In this document: piece after piece, positions 12,834 to 23,997 of the stretch
Numbering within the stretch: position 1 is the stretch's first letter
Layout of the letters: the number at the start of each line of letters is the position of its first letter
Origin: Echinococcus granulosus
Taxonomy: Eukaryota; Platyhelminthes; Cestoda; Cyclophyllidea; Taeniidae
Assembly: GCF_000524195.1 (NCBI RefSeq)
Contig: NW_020170382.1
Span: 1,923,370 to 1,987,369 of the forward strand
Reading direction: 5' to 3'
Length of the DNA stretch: 64,000 nt
Notes under the pieces: model-generated
What the model was told of the DNA's origin: nothing
The model's input: the letters and a program-made list of their open reading frames with translations, nothing else
Database searches by the model: none
Made by a program: the position numbers and the translations under genes

Positions 12834-15204
12834 TTAATCGCTCAAATCAGTCATGCTCCCACTGCCACCACCACCGTCTCCACGACGACTCGCCCTCCCC
12901 GTGGAAGAAACAGAGGAGGAGGAGGATTCCGAATCCGATACGTACTCCGCGCTCTTAAAGATCCCGCCGGCTCCGCTTTGCGAGGAGCTTGTCCCTGCCG
13001 TCACCGCTTTCTTCTGCATCTTCGTGGGTGAGATCTTCGTCTTTTTAACACTACTCTTCACCGGCTCTTCCAACTCCCCAGACGCGATCTTCTCCTTGTA
13101 CGCTCTCATATCACGGTCGTATTGCTCCTTCAACTTGTCTGCCTCCGACTGATACTTGGCCTTCTCCTCCGCGCTTAAAGTCTTCCATTTCTCTCCCGCT
13201 GCTTTGGCAACTTCAGCAACACCAACAGAACCACCCAGACTCATCTTGATGTCCTGTCGATGCTCATTGAACCAGATAAAGTAGGCTGTCGGTGGTCGGG
13301 AGGGTGCATTAGGATCCTTCTTTGATGCTTTCTTGCGCTCCTTCTTATCGCTTTGTCGCGGTGGAGGGGCCACCCTTTTGGCTTTTTTCTGGCGCGGCGT
13401 AGACGCGGAGGATGAGGAAGCACTGCTGGCAGAAGTGCTTCCAGCAGCAGAGGATGAATCTGAGTCACTCGAAGACTGAGCGTTACTGTCGTACTCTTCG
13501 GCGATGTCTGATTCGCTTGAACCCATCTCTGGCGGGTTAAAGTCCTCGTCATCCTCATCGTCGTCGGAGAAATCGGCACCAGCAAAAGTGCCCGCTGCGG
13601 CCTCGGCAGTGCGTTCACGACCCTCCGCCTTCACCTTATCTAAATAGGCGTCGTGTGACTCGTCGGAAGAGGACCATATGTCTTCCAGCTTCTCGCGCCA
13701 TACTGCATCACTGTCCTCAATGTTCTTTACACGTAGGCGCTTCTCACTCACGTAGTCATACAATTTGTGATACTCGTCACGTTCAATTGAGACGAAGGTG
13801 TGGGTGACACCCATCTTGGTTTCGACCTGCCTCAAGACAAAAGCAAATTAGCAAAACTACGATGGAGAAATACGGAATGTAGAGGTAGTGTTCAGACCTC
13901 AAAATCGAAGGAACGTAGAGCACCTGTGCCGCGCGAGAAGTTAACGCTGACGATCTCATCGAATCTAATAGAGACTGGAGGTCGAGGAACAAAAATAAAA
14001 CCTCGTTCAAGTGGGTAAAGAAGACCGACATAAGTCTTGTAACTGCATGCAACAGCAGAACCACCACCCTTTGCCCTAAACGACCCCGGGACGGTTATCT
14101 TTTGGTTGTACAGCGTCTAAAGAGCGAAACCATGACGGTAAAAAGGATTCCAGAGGAGGAAGTGGCGGTGGGTTGAGGCATACTTTACAAAGCCGAGCGA
14201 ATAGATCGTACTCAGGACCAACCATGACCTGAGTGAGCTTGCCCTCGTAGTTCTTTTGAAGGTACTCCTCAGAGACACTGAGCTCAATGTCGATGTGCTT
14301 ATCCTTCTCGAAAACCATTACGATTATATGATATCGCGTCTGACCATGTTTGAGGGGAGGATCAACCTGAGCCGCAAAGAAAACCTGTCGGTTGTCGGGG
14401 TGCGGAAGTAGGAGCAATCGAATGATAGTGCTCTTAGGAATCTTGTAGTCAAATGACTTTCCGTGAAGATGCAGGAAGGAATTGTAGAGTTTAACGTCAT
14501 AACGACCACGCGGTTGGAGGTATGAGATGTCCTTAAATTCTACCAGGGAATCTCCGGTGACCTGGGACGTAAAATCACAATGTTGTAAGACAAACCTGGA
14601 TTATGTCGGCCTTTTGCATAACATGCGAGTATATGGCAGTAGCCGCGCCATCTTTGTCGGATTCCGTGCTTGGAGTGTGAAAACGCATTTCGGAGAGGCA
14701 TATTTCGGCATCATCATTGGGATGGAATTCGAAAATAACCTCATTCTTATTTGCTGCTGCATTTGAAATGTTAGACAATGGAACATCGAAGATCAGCGCG
14801 TTCTTGTAAGCAAACTCCATAACATTTCCTTAAAACATAGAGTAGCAGGCTGATGGCTTACCTTCAAAAACCACATCACCCCAGTTAAAGCCTTTGTAGC
14901 AGAGTTCACGTTTTGCTATATCAACACCATAATTCTTCTTAAAAAACGACGTAACTTTCTCAGACTCTATTTCACCAAATCCGTCATAACGATGAACGTT
15001 TTCATTGTTGAGCTTTAGGCGCAAACAGAGCCCTGAGGCCCGGAAAACCCAATTGGCTGATGAAATATCACCGCTTGAAAAATGAGCAACTTTCCCAGTG
15101 ATTTCATTCCTAAACATAAGATCTGTGGGCTTTAGGCGGAGTTTTCCTGGATAAATATGGCCCCGAATCTCTTCAGTAATATTTTCCAGAAATAATTCAG
15201 TCAT
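12834..15204 (-). CDS. SSRP1: FACT complex subunit SSRP1
   Basis: HMG-box subunit of the FACT histone chaperone, which with SPT16 loosens and rebuilds nucleosomes for transcription, replication and repair in the nucleus. Exons (transcription order): 15204-14862, 14828-14596, 14561-14184, 14116-13898 and 13826-12834; phases close to 721 residues (human about 709). The N-terminal SSRP1/POB3 domain (residues 1 to about 200) has KGFNWGDVVFEG and EFHPNDDAEI. The tandem PH-like middle domain carries PLERGFIFVPRPPVSIRFDE and FVSIERDEYHKLYDYV. An acidic and serine-rich linker follows, then basic blocks, then an HMG box at about 563-636 starting KKDPNAPSRPPTAYFIWFNE. A serine/glycine-rich tail ends in MTDLSD. 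The four introns are 34, 34, 67 and 71 bp. It is the last gene of the minus-strand block and is separated from GPN2 by a repeat and an assembly gap. Confidence 0.96.
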
Positions 15205-15534
15205 AATTAAGACGATTAGTCTTCGACAAAAGCAAGTTCAATCGGACCAATGGCACCGCTGCTCAATAAGCAGTTTTAAACGAAAGATATTGAACTTATT
15301 TTTGATGTACATGACATTAGAGTAGCACAAGCACTATGTATATAATCCAGTCTTTATTTTGTATCCGAACGACCTAAAGTATTTACCAACCTTAGCATTT
15401 AAAATGCAGCGAGTTTTAGAACACCCTTATTCTATTATTGAACACTGTCATGCATTAGTCCATGTTTTATGTTTATTACACGAACTTACAGGTAAACAAG
15501 TGGCCTACATATCCATTATTTTAAAAGCCATTTG
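15205..15534. other. SSRP1 upstream region
   Basis: AT-rich, no gene recognised. It should hold the SSRP1 5' UTR and promoter, or a trans-splice acceptor. The frame at 15359-15547 is not supported by any similarity and runs into the adjacent repeat. Confidence 0.4.
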
Positions 15535-15735
15535 TGTAATACGATAGTGGTTTATCCCTCGGTTCTGGTGGGGCGCCACTTTTGTACTTCGAATTAGCCC
15601 CCTTATACCTCGCTGGGTGGGCTGGCCTTTTGGGCCATGCCAATAGCCCAGACACCTTCTCCGTGCTGAATATATATATTCTGCCCGAGTATTGTGTCTT
15701 CTTTCGTCTTCAGGGAGTCTCGGGACGCTACATTT
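15535..15735 (-). repeat. Dispersed repeat, copy C (inverted), broken by gap
   Basis: About 200 bases match the reverse complement of about 52700-52910 with clear similarity end to end. Shared blocks include GGGCCATGCCA(A/G)TAGCCCA, ACACCTTCTC, TCTGCCCGA and the CTTTCGTCTTCAGGGAGTCTCGGGACGCTAC boundary. The frame at 15582 onward and the frame at 52556-52897 minus translate to related peptides (sharing LLGHA(N/S)SP(D/N)TFS), but neither has a known domain. The copy runs directly into the 100-N gap, which suggests the assembler failed inside the repeat. Confidence 0.85.
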
Positions 15736-15835
15736 NNNNNNNNNNNNNNNNNNNNNNNNNNNNNNNNNNNNNNNNNNNNNNNNNNNNNNNNNNNNNNNNN
15801 NNNNNNNNNNNNNNNNNNNNNNNNNNNNNNNNNNN
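15736..15835. other. Assembly gap (100 N)
   Basis: Exactly 100 N, a conventional placeholder length, so the true distance is unknown. It is flanked by two copies of the same repeat in opposite orientation. Confidence 0.99.
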
Positions 15836-15884
15836 GTGATCTTTTAACAAATATAACCTAAATTTCGGCAACTATTCATAGCAC

Positions 15885-16030
15885 CTAGAAACTTCCCTGA
15901 GGGCTAAAAACGATATAATACTTGGGCAGAATATGCATTGTCGGCCTACAGTGGGATTTAAGCCACTGGCTTGGCCTGGACGTCAAGTTACCTGGTACAG
16001 GGACAGTAGCTGAGCTTCTGCGTGGCCTGC
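15885..16030 (+). repeat. Dispersed repeat, copy D
   Basis: Carries the family core 'cttccctgagggctaaaaac' followed by 'gatataatacttgggcagaa', then a diverged 'ccactggcttggcctgg' block. It is in direct orientation, opposite to copy C on the other side of the gap, so the two face each other as an inverted pair. Confidence 0.65.
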
Positions 16031-16475
16031 TGCCAAATCAGAAAAGTAAGTAAACTATTAGCCCTGGTAGTTTTCCATTCGCTCAAACAACTACATCGGT
16101 GGAACTTGGTGAGCCATTACTCACTTTTTAGCGGAAAGTTAGCTGTGCACCAAATGAACGCCTCCACTCGCTACGGAACTTGTTTATCTTTGAAGGCTCG
16201 AACCCCCTTTACTTTGGCGATTTTGGAACTGACTAAACAATACCGACACCGAAGCTGGGAGTCTAAGCACCCTATCCCGGTTTTTGCCTAAAAACCCACC
16301 ACCCGAAAACCAATAACACTCGCGAGAACCAACGACTTCTACCCCTCTCGTCCCACTTCGTTTTGGAATACACACCACACTTTTATCTCACTCAGTGTTA
16401 TCACACTTTCTATCCAGAGTAAAAATAAAGGAAAATAGGAATACAATGAGCCTTATTATTAAAATGGACATATAG
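16031..16475. other. Region downstream of GPN2
   Basis: Short open frames on both strands with no recognised product. It holds the GPN2 3' UTR (minus strand), but I see no clear AATAAA within the first 100 bases after the stop. Confidence 0.4.
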
Positions 16476-19400
16476 TCAGTCCCTGTGAAGAGATCGGGAG
16501 GTGTAGCGCTCCTGAGCCATGCAGACGAGATCGTTGGTGAATTCGGCACCAGCGGCGCAGGAGAGCAGCGCCTGCAGTGACTGCTGCTCCTCCCTGCCAA
16601 AGACGTAACCGTTCGCCTTGTCTACGCACTGCATCACCCGATGAAGCAGGGTTCGATCCTACAACCACCACCATAACAAGCAAACCTTTAAAACCTCTCG
16701 AGGCAAAACTAGCCGAATGACTTTGCAAATAAAGCCTAGTGAAGGACTGCTTACTTTGAACGATGTTACACAAATGGTAGCTATCTTGACGCCAGTAAAT
16801 TAGTGCCAGAAGTCAACACAGGGCCTCATGCCACTTTACAAAAGTGAAGCCACGGCGAGTAAACAGGCATTCGCTCACATTTTTGCGGTACTGAGGGACC
16901 CAAAAAACTAGGGATTAGTCATGTGACCTTTTAGAAGCCCATAATATACAAAGGCCATATTTCGGGATTGCACAAAATGACTCGATCTCCTGAAATCTCA
17001 TGAATGGTCAATAAGGTAACTAGGATGTCTGTGATTGGAAGAAATGAGACCAAGGTAAAACTTCTGTCCATGGTAAAGAGGCTCCAGAATATGGATTATG
17101 TACATGGAAAACCAACCAACCTGGGCATTCAAAATCTGAAATGTGATAAGAGATCTGTCCTGCACGAGGTCAGCGAGAGCCTGATTCATCCTTTTGTATT
17201 TTGCAAAGAATAAATCGTCCTAGTTGGAAAATAAACAAATTTTTAAAAAAGCTATCACCGCCGTATTTTGCAAATTTTATGAGTGAATGCTGAAATAGCT
17301 AAACAGAACATCAGGTCTTTAAATTATTTCTTACGCAGAAAATGGACCTTTACTCATTTTATGAATGATGCACTTCAATGCAAGTGGAAATGTACGGCGC
17401 AAAACTATTACGAGGATCAACCCATACACCGAGAAATTTACTTACAATCTTCTTAAATGAATAACTTCATAATGGTTGAACCTTCAGTTAAACAATTTGC
17501 AAAAGTGGCAACGGTAATGAAGCCAACCAACGCTGCTCGTTATACATATTCACCAATTCGTAAGGCAGAGAGGATGCCTCACAGAAGTTCCCGACACTTG
17601 TAATTACCGCCTTCGATTTACCCCATACGACTATGAACACACCACAGCCGGGTTGCCTCTTAAATCGTCACAAAATATTCGGTTCTCTGACTAGCACCTA
17701 GATCGCATTTGCTCACCACAAGCACGACCGAACGAGAGTGGCAAGGAGGCTCTGCTCGTCCCACCTGTACTTGATAGCCCAGCTGTTCAGTGCTTGTAGA
17801 AATAATTTCTCCCTGACTACTTCGCACTCTCACAAATTCAATGAGAAAACCGGTTATACCACAAATGGTCATGGTATATACCAAATTTAACAAAAAATAT
17901 ACGAGAAAAAATGTTTAGAAAAATTTGAAACACACAGAAGCGGAGAAACCGGGTCTACTTAGGTCGCATTTATAGCTGTCTAACAATCGCCTTATTTTTA
18001 CAGTCATCGCAGTAACCAACGCTAATCTGGGAGAAAACACAGCGCAGTACCTCACCTCCAACTGTTCAACGAGGTGGGAGAGATTGAGGACCTCGGTGAA
18101 GAAATCCAGATTAAAGGGGAGCTGACCGTAGAGCTCAACGAGATCGATTTTGCTCAAAACGTTAACATGAGGCAGGGAGAGCTGGAGCATAGCGACCAGG
18201 GAGGTGAGCAACACCGAAATAAATTTACCCGCATCAGTGCAGTAGTGAGAATCTACCAGGTGCACCGCGGCCAGTCGCAGACCCAGGCCCGAACGCGGGT
18301 CTGTGAGACTGCTATTTGATGTAGGGGTGTGAGTGAGGAAAGTAAGAAGCTTGCGGAAGGCCGTATTGTTGCAGTACAGCTCCACCTGCAATGAGACCAC
18401 ATATACGGTAGGTCTTATGGCAGAAACTGAATCAGAAATCAGGTAATGTGAATGAGCGGAACCTAAGGAAGTAAGAAACCGCTATTTTAACATATATATC
18501 GGCCAGTTTAAAGTTGTTTCCAATGCATTTTCCTAGTAGAGAAAGGAAAAAGGAGAGAGGGGATTTTCAAAGATTACTTGGGTGCCGAATTAACCGAGAA
18601 CATGTCAGTAACACGGGCATACTTTCACGAATTCAGGTGGTTATCAACAATGGAGTTCAGTCCAATCTAAAACCGACTGTCGCCCATCATACTAGATCAG
18701 TTATCAAGGTACGAATCGCGTGCGTTAAATTAGAGGCAGAAGTTACGAAATTTAAACCCCACTGCAAAGTTCGTGAAAACCATCGACACCAATATTTTAA
18801 ACTGCCAGTTTGTAAGTAGGTGTCATTCCTACCCAATGAAAGGGCACACATTAATCAAAGAACGAATTTCTCATTCTTCAATGCTTATCAACGGTGGAGC
18901 ATATTACGGGTTAAAACTTAGTCCTGTTCACCGTTCAAACCAGTCATATTAGAACCCTAAGCTTGGGCCTAAAAAAACCACATAGGGGTCGACTTAAACC
19001 CTGCTGCAGCATCAAAGATCGTTTGTGAAAACGATTGAGACGATGACGACGTTCTATGATATCAGAGGTAAGAGATGTTTTTTGTGGATCCGGTATATCA
19101 ATAAAATTTTTACCACCTTGAAAAGCTCCATGTACTCTTTTAAAAGGGAGCCTGAACAAAATTGATAAAAAGCTGCCATATGTTCTCATGATCTTGGAAT
19201 AAGGGCACCTTGGTCCCCTACAGAAAGTCAGTTGGCTAGACATCGCAACACAGATCTCGACTCGTAGTTTGCGCCATTCTGCACAGGAATACAACAAGCG
19301 ATTAAATGTGGAAAAACCGTAGTGATCTATGCACAATTTCTAAAATAAGTTTACTAGATTTAACTACGACCAGCCTAACCCAACAAAGACAAAATTTTAC

Positions 19401-21359
19401 GGTAATGAATAAAACGATTTTTGTCGTTGGTTGACCAGACTGGATGGCGAACTATTACCACTGGGTAGCAATAGTAACATTTAATTTGAATGAATCAGAT
19501 ATATGAAAAAAGCATCTTTTATTGAAGATTTTGCAACTCGAAAGGTAAAACATTCCCAAAGTAAATTCGCCTGTAACAAAAGCAAGAGTTTCATGAAAAA
19601 GGCGCAAATTCAGCAACACATCGCAGTCCACTACCGTTCTGTTCGACACAATGATAACATGTAAAATAAGTCCTTTAATGACACGATGTAGTTGAGCTGA
19701 TGCCTGTTTCAAAAGCTGTCATTCATTTTAAATGAACAAATGGTAAGGGGAAATCAAGTGAATACTATACTTGGAGGGGCAGTAAATGGTACCATTAAAG
19801 TTGCAATTTCAAGAAAAGAATAGGTACTAAAGTCACCCACCTGACCGGGACAGTCAAAGATGAGGTATGTCTTGACCGACTGCTGCCTGAATGGGCGCAG
19901 ACGCTCAGCGAGCCACTGGCGGTTGGCGTAGAGGTACTCCATGCAGTAGAGGAGTCCTCCATTAGGACCTAATTGCAACGCCTCCATCACGTCGTCCAAG
20001 GTGATGAGATCACGCAGATCAACCTCACAGCTGTACGGTAACTCCTCATTGGCCGGATCAAGATTCACAACCACCACTCTGCGGCCTAGATTCATATGAT
20101 GGCATTTTTACGAGTAAATAAGAAAATCTTTTGATAGCAATCCATGCACTGATTTTTGTTTCTGTCAGATACTGGTTGCCCACAGCACATAAAAGAACTT
20201 CTCTCTACAGCGGCATTAACTAATCTCTTCGATTGGCATTATTCTACATTCCAAAAAGGTAAACCAGTGTCATTCTGTAGATATTTAAGCCCAGAGAACC
20301 GTCACTGATAATCAGTAAGAACAACAGCGGCTCTTCAAAACTATCATTAAAGTTTCGAGTCGATTAGCCAACCTTGAAGTGGTCATATGCATTAGACTAA
20401 CTTAGCTCAGGAGAACACTTGTGCTTTTATGATGCAAATATTTAAACGCAAACCAATAAAAAGATCCTGTGTAAAAAAGAAATTGGCTCCCGAAAAACAC
20501 GTGAATTGGGGAAAATGGAGCATTTAACAAAAAAATATCCCGAGTTAAACGCGGCTTAAACTTTAAAACTAAAAACAATCCACAAGGTGTGAAATATTGT
20601 AAGTGCACCCTTGGAAGACTAACCAGCTTTAAGGCAACACTTTGAATGGGAGGTGAAGATAAATTTTGCTTTCAATACGAACGTATTTTGAACTCCTTTA
20701 ACACATACACAAAAAATCGACTTCACAAAGTTACTGAGAGAAGCAACGCGATAAAATTCACAGGCCGTGAAGACTGCAATGTCAAACAAAGATGAAACTG
20801 TCCCAGCTTGTAGAAAGAATCAATTTGGACACAAAACAGACGGATATTAATCACACCACTTTCACTAAAGCAAGAACAAAAAACTAATTTTACATGTGCT
20901 CTCAAGTGGGACAAATGCAATAATTTTTTTAGCAAAAGCATCTGAAAATTGGAATCTAGACCAATTTAAACCATATAAAATCAGAACCGCGGCATTGTTA
21001 AGACGGAGTAAAATGAGTGGTCCAGAGAAAGCCATCAAAACAAAATATCAGAATACAAAAAATACTAACGAAGCACATCAAGGCCGGCGCATCTAGTAAT
21101 CCACACCCTATAGGGGCACAGCTTAACAAATAGGCACTATCCAATACCCGATTTGACAACACTGAGCATACAGTTGGCCACAATAGGTGTTAGAGAATTT
21201 AGTTTTTTACCAAAAAATTAATTAAAAATTGAAAGCATTCAACTTGCCTAGTTCTGCAAGAAATTCTTGCATTGCAGAACAGTAGGTCGATTTACCACTG
21301 CCTGGCGGACCGATCACAACTTGACCGAAGAGACCAAGAGCAAAACACCCGGATGTCAT
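16476..21359 (-). CDS. GPN2: GPN-loop GTPase 2
   Basis: Small GPN-loop GTPase that acts with GPN1 and GPN3 in assembly and nuclear import of RNA polymerases. Exons (transcription order): 21359-21248, 20085-19841, 18385-18056, 17219-17121 and 16658-16476; phases close to 322 residues, close to the usual 310. Visible motifs are the P-loop GPPGSGKST in exon 1, [11 protein letters not shown], the family-defining GPN loop in [15 protein letters not shown], the DCPGQ Walker B/G3 motif, the G4 motif LSKIDLVE, and [20 protein letters not shown]. The C-terminal exon has [16 protein letters not shown]. Intron 1 starts with GC rather than GT (AG|GCAAGT), the only choice that keeps the frame. The ATG lies 166 bases beyond the PPIL3 stop on the same strand, with a pyrimidine-rich AG at about 21408-21407 that could be a trans-splice acceptor. 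Introns 1 to 4 hold no other recognised gene. Confidence 0.95.
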
Positions 21360-21487
21360 CCTTCTTATTTCAATCCTTTGATCAATCGAATTTCACCCGC
21401 ACTGACCTAGAGGAAAAAGAAGGCGACAGCCACTCACTTTTACCAAGGCAAGCCTTCGGAAGAATCGAAAAGCGTGTATGAGTGGCT

Positions 21488-21493
21488 TTTATT
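21488..21493 (-). terminator. Polyadenylation signal of PPIL3
   Basis: TTTATT on the plus strand reads AATAAA on the gene strand, 32 bases after the PPIL3 stop codon and before the GPN2 ATG. It may also serve transcripts carrying the nested MTPAP-like frame, because no AATAAA or ATTAAA lies between the MTPAP stop and PPIL3 exon 3. Confidence 0.65.
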
Positions 21494-21524
21494 AACACAA
21501 AAAGTTGTACTGAGGGAGACATGG

Positions 21525-23997
21525 TTATTCGGCGAATGGGTTGGCGTGAATCGTGATGTCTTGAATGTGAATATCAGTGAGAGGTTTGTAGGTCTTATCT
21601 TCTACAGGAGCACGTTCCAGTTCATCGAGAACATCCCAACCATCGATCACCCTGCACCAGAAGGTATATTTTACATGTTAAAGCACTTCTTGAGCATGAA
21701 CAACGTCTAAAGTGGACACAACCCACTTGCCAAATATTGAGTACTTCATATCTAGCATAGTCTGTTTACTATAAGTAATAAAAAACTGCGATCCATTGGA
21801 ATCCGGCCCATTGTTGGCCATGGAGACAATGCCCCTGGAATTATGCTAGAAAAAGAAAAGAATCAAAGTGGGAGTCAAAAGCACCCACCTTAAGTGCGTC
21901 ATCAAATTCGTCCTTAAACTTCTGCTTCCAGATGCTCTGACCATTTTTCCCGGTGCCTGGAGAGCATTATTGAGACGTAGAATAGCAATTGTCACCTACC
22001 TGTTGGATCGCCTGTCTGAACTATAAAACCCTTAATATTTCTATGAAAAATACATCCCTTGTAGTAGTCAGAGGCACAGAGAGCGAGAAAATTCTAACAT
22101 CCGAGCGAAAGGTAAAAAAGATAAAAAACGAGCATAAGACGGAGTTGATTTACAGTCTCTAAGACTTTACTACGAAGAGGGGAGACAGATAATTGTCAGT
22201 GGTTTGCTTGAGAGAGCTCTGGACGGGAAAAAGTTTGCGGCTGGCTAATGCTTTTCGTCATGGCGGGAAGACCCCAGACACCGGATTGAGGCCGGGGTTG
22301 CAGCAAAACGTGCTCCATATAATCAATGGCGTCCAATAATTCACGCCAGGCCTCGGCACTGATGCCATGGGTGATGTTCTGCTCGGGCACAAGGGGATTG
22401 GGACAGTGCAAAAAGTGACCCTGGCTGGTTTGCCCCTCACGAGGCAAAATTCGGCCAGATCGGAGACAAAAAGTACTCTTCTCAGGTTGTTGAGCTCGCA
22501 GGAAGGCGAAAAACTGAAGTAACAAGTCCGGTGCTTCAACAGGACAGTGAGGATGTTCCTCATAGATGAAAATTTGTTCAGGAATGGAGCAATCATCTTG
22601 TAGGAGGAGATACTCCAAAGCCGGTGCCTGTTCCACAGCTACTTGAAGAAAAGAAACCAGAAGAGAGGTCAATTTGTAGTTGGTAAAGCCAAAAGATGGT
22701 CCATGGTGAGTGATACGAACGCCACGCATGAGAAACTTGAGGGCACTAGCGAGGTAGAGAAAGGCGGGCACCTGCGTGACAAGTGCACGCATCCAATAGG
22801 CGGCGTGAAGCACCAGTCGGGTGGTGTCAAAATCACCGGAACTGCGAGAAATGTCTACACCCACGCCGAGACACTTGTGACGTGCGTAGTTGATGATGGG
22901 TGTACGACCGGGCAACACCCGTGAGTTAGAACCACTCAGTGGATCGAGACGCTTGAGGAGGTATCGCACAGGAGTGAGTGTGTGGTAGTTTGTCTGGCCA
23001 TTATAGTTCAACAAGCCGTACATTATAGATAGTCCGGAGGTGGAAGGATGCTGGTGTAAGTTGGCCACTGATGTGGAACAAAATTGAGCAAAGGAGCGTA
23101 GCCTAGAAGGCACTTCGAGACCCAGATTCACCACTGCGTCCAAGTCGCTGGAATTCGAGCCAAGCCCATTGATGACCGAGCCGAAGGGATAAACGGAGGA
23201 GCCAGGTCTAATTGTGCTGAGGATTTCGGAAAGACTATCCGAGAAGGTAAAAAGGGCGAGCCGAAAGGAATGGCAGAGGGTTGTACAATCAACTAGTTTT
23301 TGCATCTGACCCAAAATGGAGTCCTGCTGAAGAAGGAGCTTTTCTAATGCAGAAGGGGAGGGCGGAGCAGGTTGAAATCGAACCAAATTTTCGTCACACT
23401 CTTCGGAAGTAGAAGATACGGGCCAAATAGAGGGGTCAGAACAGACTCGGTAGTAAGGCAGGTTGAATCGCTCAGTACTGCCATCAGTAGTGAGAATTGG
23501 GAGGTAGGCACGAGGGACAACACGAATTTGGCGGAGGGCTTTGTGCAGAGCGATCTGAGAGCGTGATTGGAGAAGGAGAAGACCCCCACCCTTTTGCCAG
23601 TAGTAGGCATTTTCAAGATTGGCTGATGCCTCCTGGAAGAGTGTCAGCACGCGTGGCAGAGAGGCAGGTGCGACAGTGAGGCAGATGCACCGACGTGCAC
23701 ATTCCAAATAAGAGTTGAGGTTCATCAGGGAAGATAGGATGTAGTTGGGGGAGGGAGATAGGGTACTGTCTGTTTGACGAAAAGGCAAGAAAACAAAGCT
23801 CCTAATGGCTCACCTCACAGGCAAGGGGTGCTTGCATGCAGAACAACTCAACCTTGATGTCGCCCAAATCTGTGTGCAACGTCACCGCCTAAAAAGTGCA
23901 AAACAGTGGTTTAAAAGGAAGACTATGTGAAGGGGATAAAAATTACTATAAAGCTCACATAGTATAGAACACTTACTACCACATTAGCAAAAGACAT
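21525..23997 (-). CDS. PPIL3: Cyclophilin-type peptidyl-prolyl isomerase PPIL3
   Basis: Cyclophilin that catalyses cis-trans isomerisation of prolyl bonds; PPIL3 orthologues associate with the spliceosome. Exons (transcription order): 23997-23977 (short first exon, less certain), 23888-23814, 22093-22000, 21956-21889, 21845-21727 and 21651-21525; phases close to 167 residues (human 161). Motifs: [32 protein letters not shown] core with the catalytic arginine in [56 protein letters not shown], and the C-terminus [11 protein letters not shown] typical of PPIL3. The second intron (23813-22094) is 1.7 kb and contains a complete intronless MTPAP-like gene on the same strand; the other introns are small. 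The start exon was chosen because MSFANVV joins in phase with a GTAAGT donor. A trans-spliced start at exon 2 would lack an ATG. Confidence 0.92.
22196..23725 (-). CDS. MTPAP: Mitochondrial poly(A) polymerase-like nucleotidyltransferase, nested in PPIL3 intron
   Basis: Non-canonical polynucleotide adenylyl/uridylyl transferase of the MTPAP/TUT family, expected to add 3' tails to mitochondrial RNA. Intronless frame of 509 residues. I start at the ATG at 23725 ([13 protein letters not shown]), because the upstream part of the open frame has no ATG and crosses an acceptor-like site. The nucleotidyltransferase signature is [20 protein letters not shown], with the GS at about 182-183 and the DxD metal ligands at 194 and 196. 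The central and PAP-associated region has [20 protein letters not shown] and [16 protein letters not shown], corresponding to the ITNFSLTMMVIFFLQ segment of human MTPAP. The N-terminus is arginine-containing and low in acidic residues, compatible with mitochondrial import, but I cannot prove it. The gene lies wholly within PPIL3 intron 2 on the same strand. Being intronless among intron-rich neighbours could mean retroposition or intron loss. The exact orthologue (MTPAP versus another TUTase) is less certain than the family. Confidence 0.85.
   Translation of the reverse strand: MNLNSYLECARRCICLTVAPASLPRVLTLFQEASANLENAYYWQKGGGLLLLQSRSQIALHKALRQIRVVPRAYLPILTTDGSTERFNLPYYRVCSDPSIWPVSSTSEECDENLVRFQPAPPSPSALEKLLLQQDSILGQMQKLVDCTTLCHSFRLALFTFSDSLSEILSTIRPGSSVYPFGSVINGLGSNSSDLDAVVNLGLEVPSRLRSFAQFCSTSVANLHQHPSTSGLSIMYGLLNYNGQTNYHTLTPVRYLLKRLDPLSGSNSRVLPGRTPIINYARHKCLGVGVDISRSSGDFDTTRLVLHAAYWMRALVTQVPAFLYLASALKFLMRGVRITHHGPSFGFTNYKLTSLLVSFLQVAVEQAPALEYLLLQDDCSIPEQIFIYEEHPHCPVEAPDLLLQFFAFLRAQQPEKSTFCLRSGRILPREGQTSQGHFLHCPNPLVPEQNITHGISAEAWRELLDAIDYMEHVLLQPRPQSGVWGLPAMTKSISQPQTFSRPELSQANH
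23726..23771 (-). promoter_or_regulatory. Acceptor-like site and leader of the nested MTPAP frame
   Basis: On the gene strand a pyrimidine-rich tract (TTTTCTTGCCTTTTCGTCAAACAG) ends in CAG at 23772-23770, 45 bases before the MTPAP ATG and only 44 bases after the PPIL3 exon 2 donor. It can act as a cis acceptor for PPIL3 exon 2 or as a spliced-leader acceptor. Cis joining keeps the PPIL3 frame open for 14 codons and ends at a TGA overlapping the MTPAP ATG. Confidence 0.5.

Noticed and set aside
12853..13618. Overlapping long frames on both strands in the SSRP1 last exon
   Set aside because: They are shadows of the GC-richer SSRP1 coding exon and have no similarity of their own.
15582..15839. 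85-codon plus frame at the gap edge
   Set aside because: It runs into N and overlaps a dispersed repeat; the related peptide at 52.6-52.9 kb reflects shared repeat DNA.
23726..23788. Extending the MTPAP-like frame upstream of the ATG at 23725
   Set aside because: The extra codons start with TTG and cross a pyrimidine-rich acceptor, so they are probably intronic.
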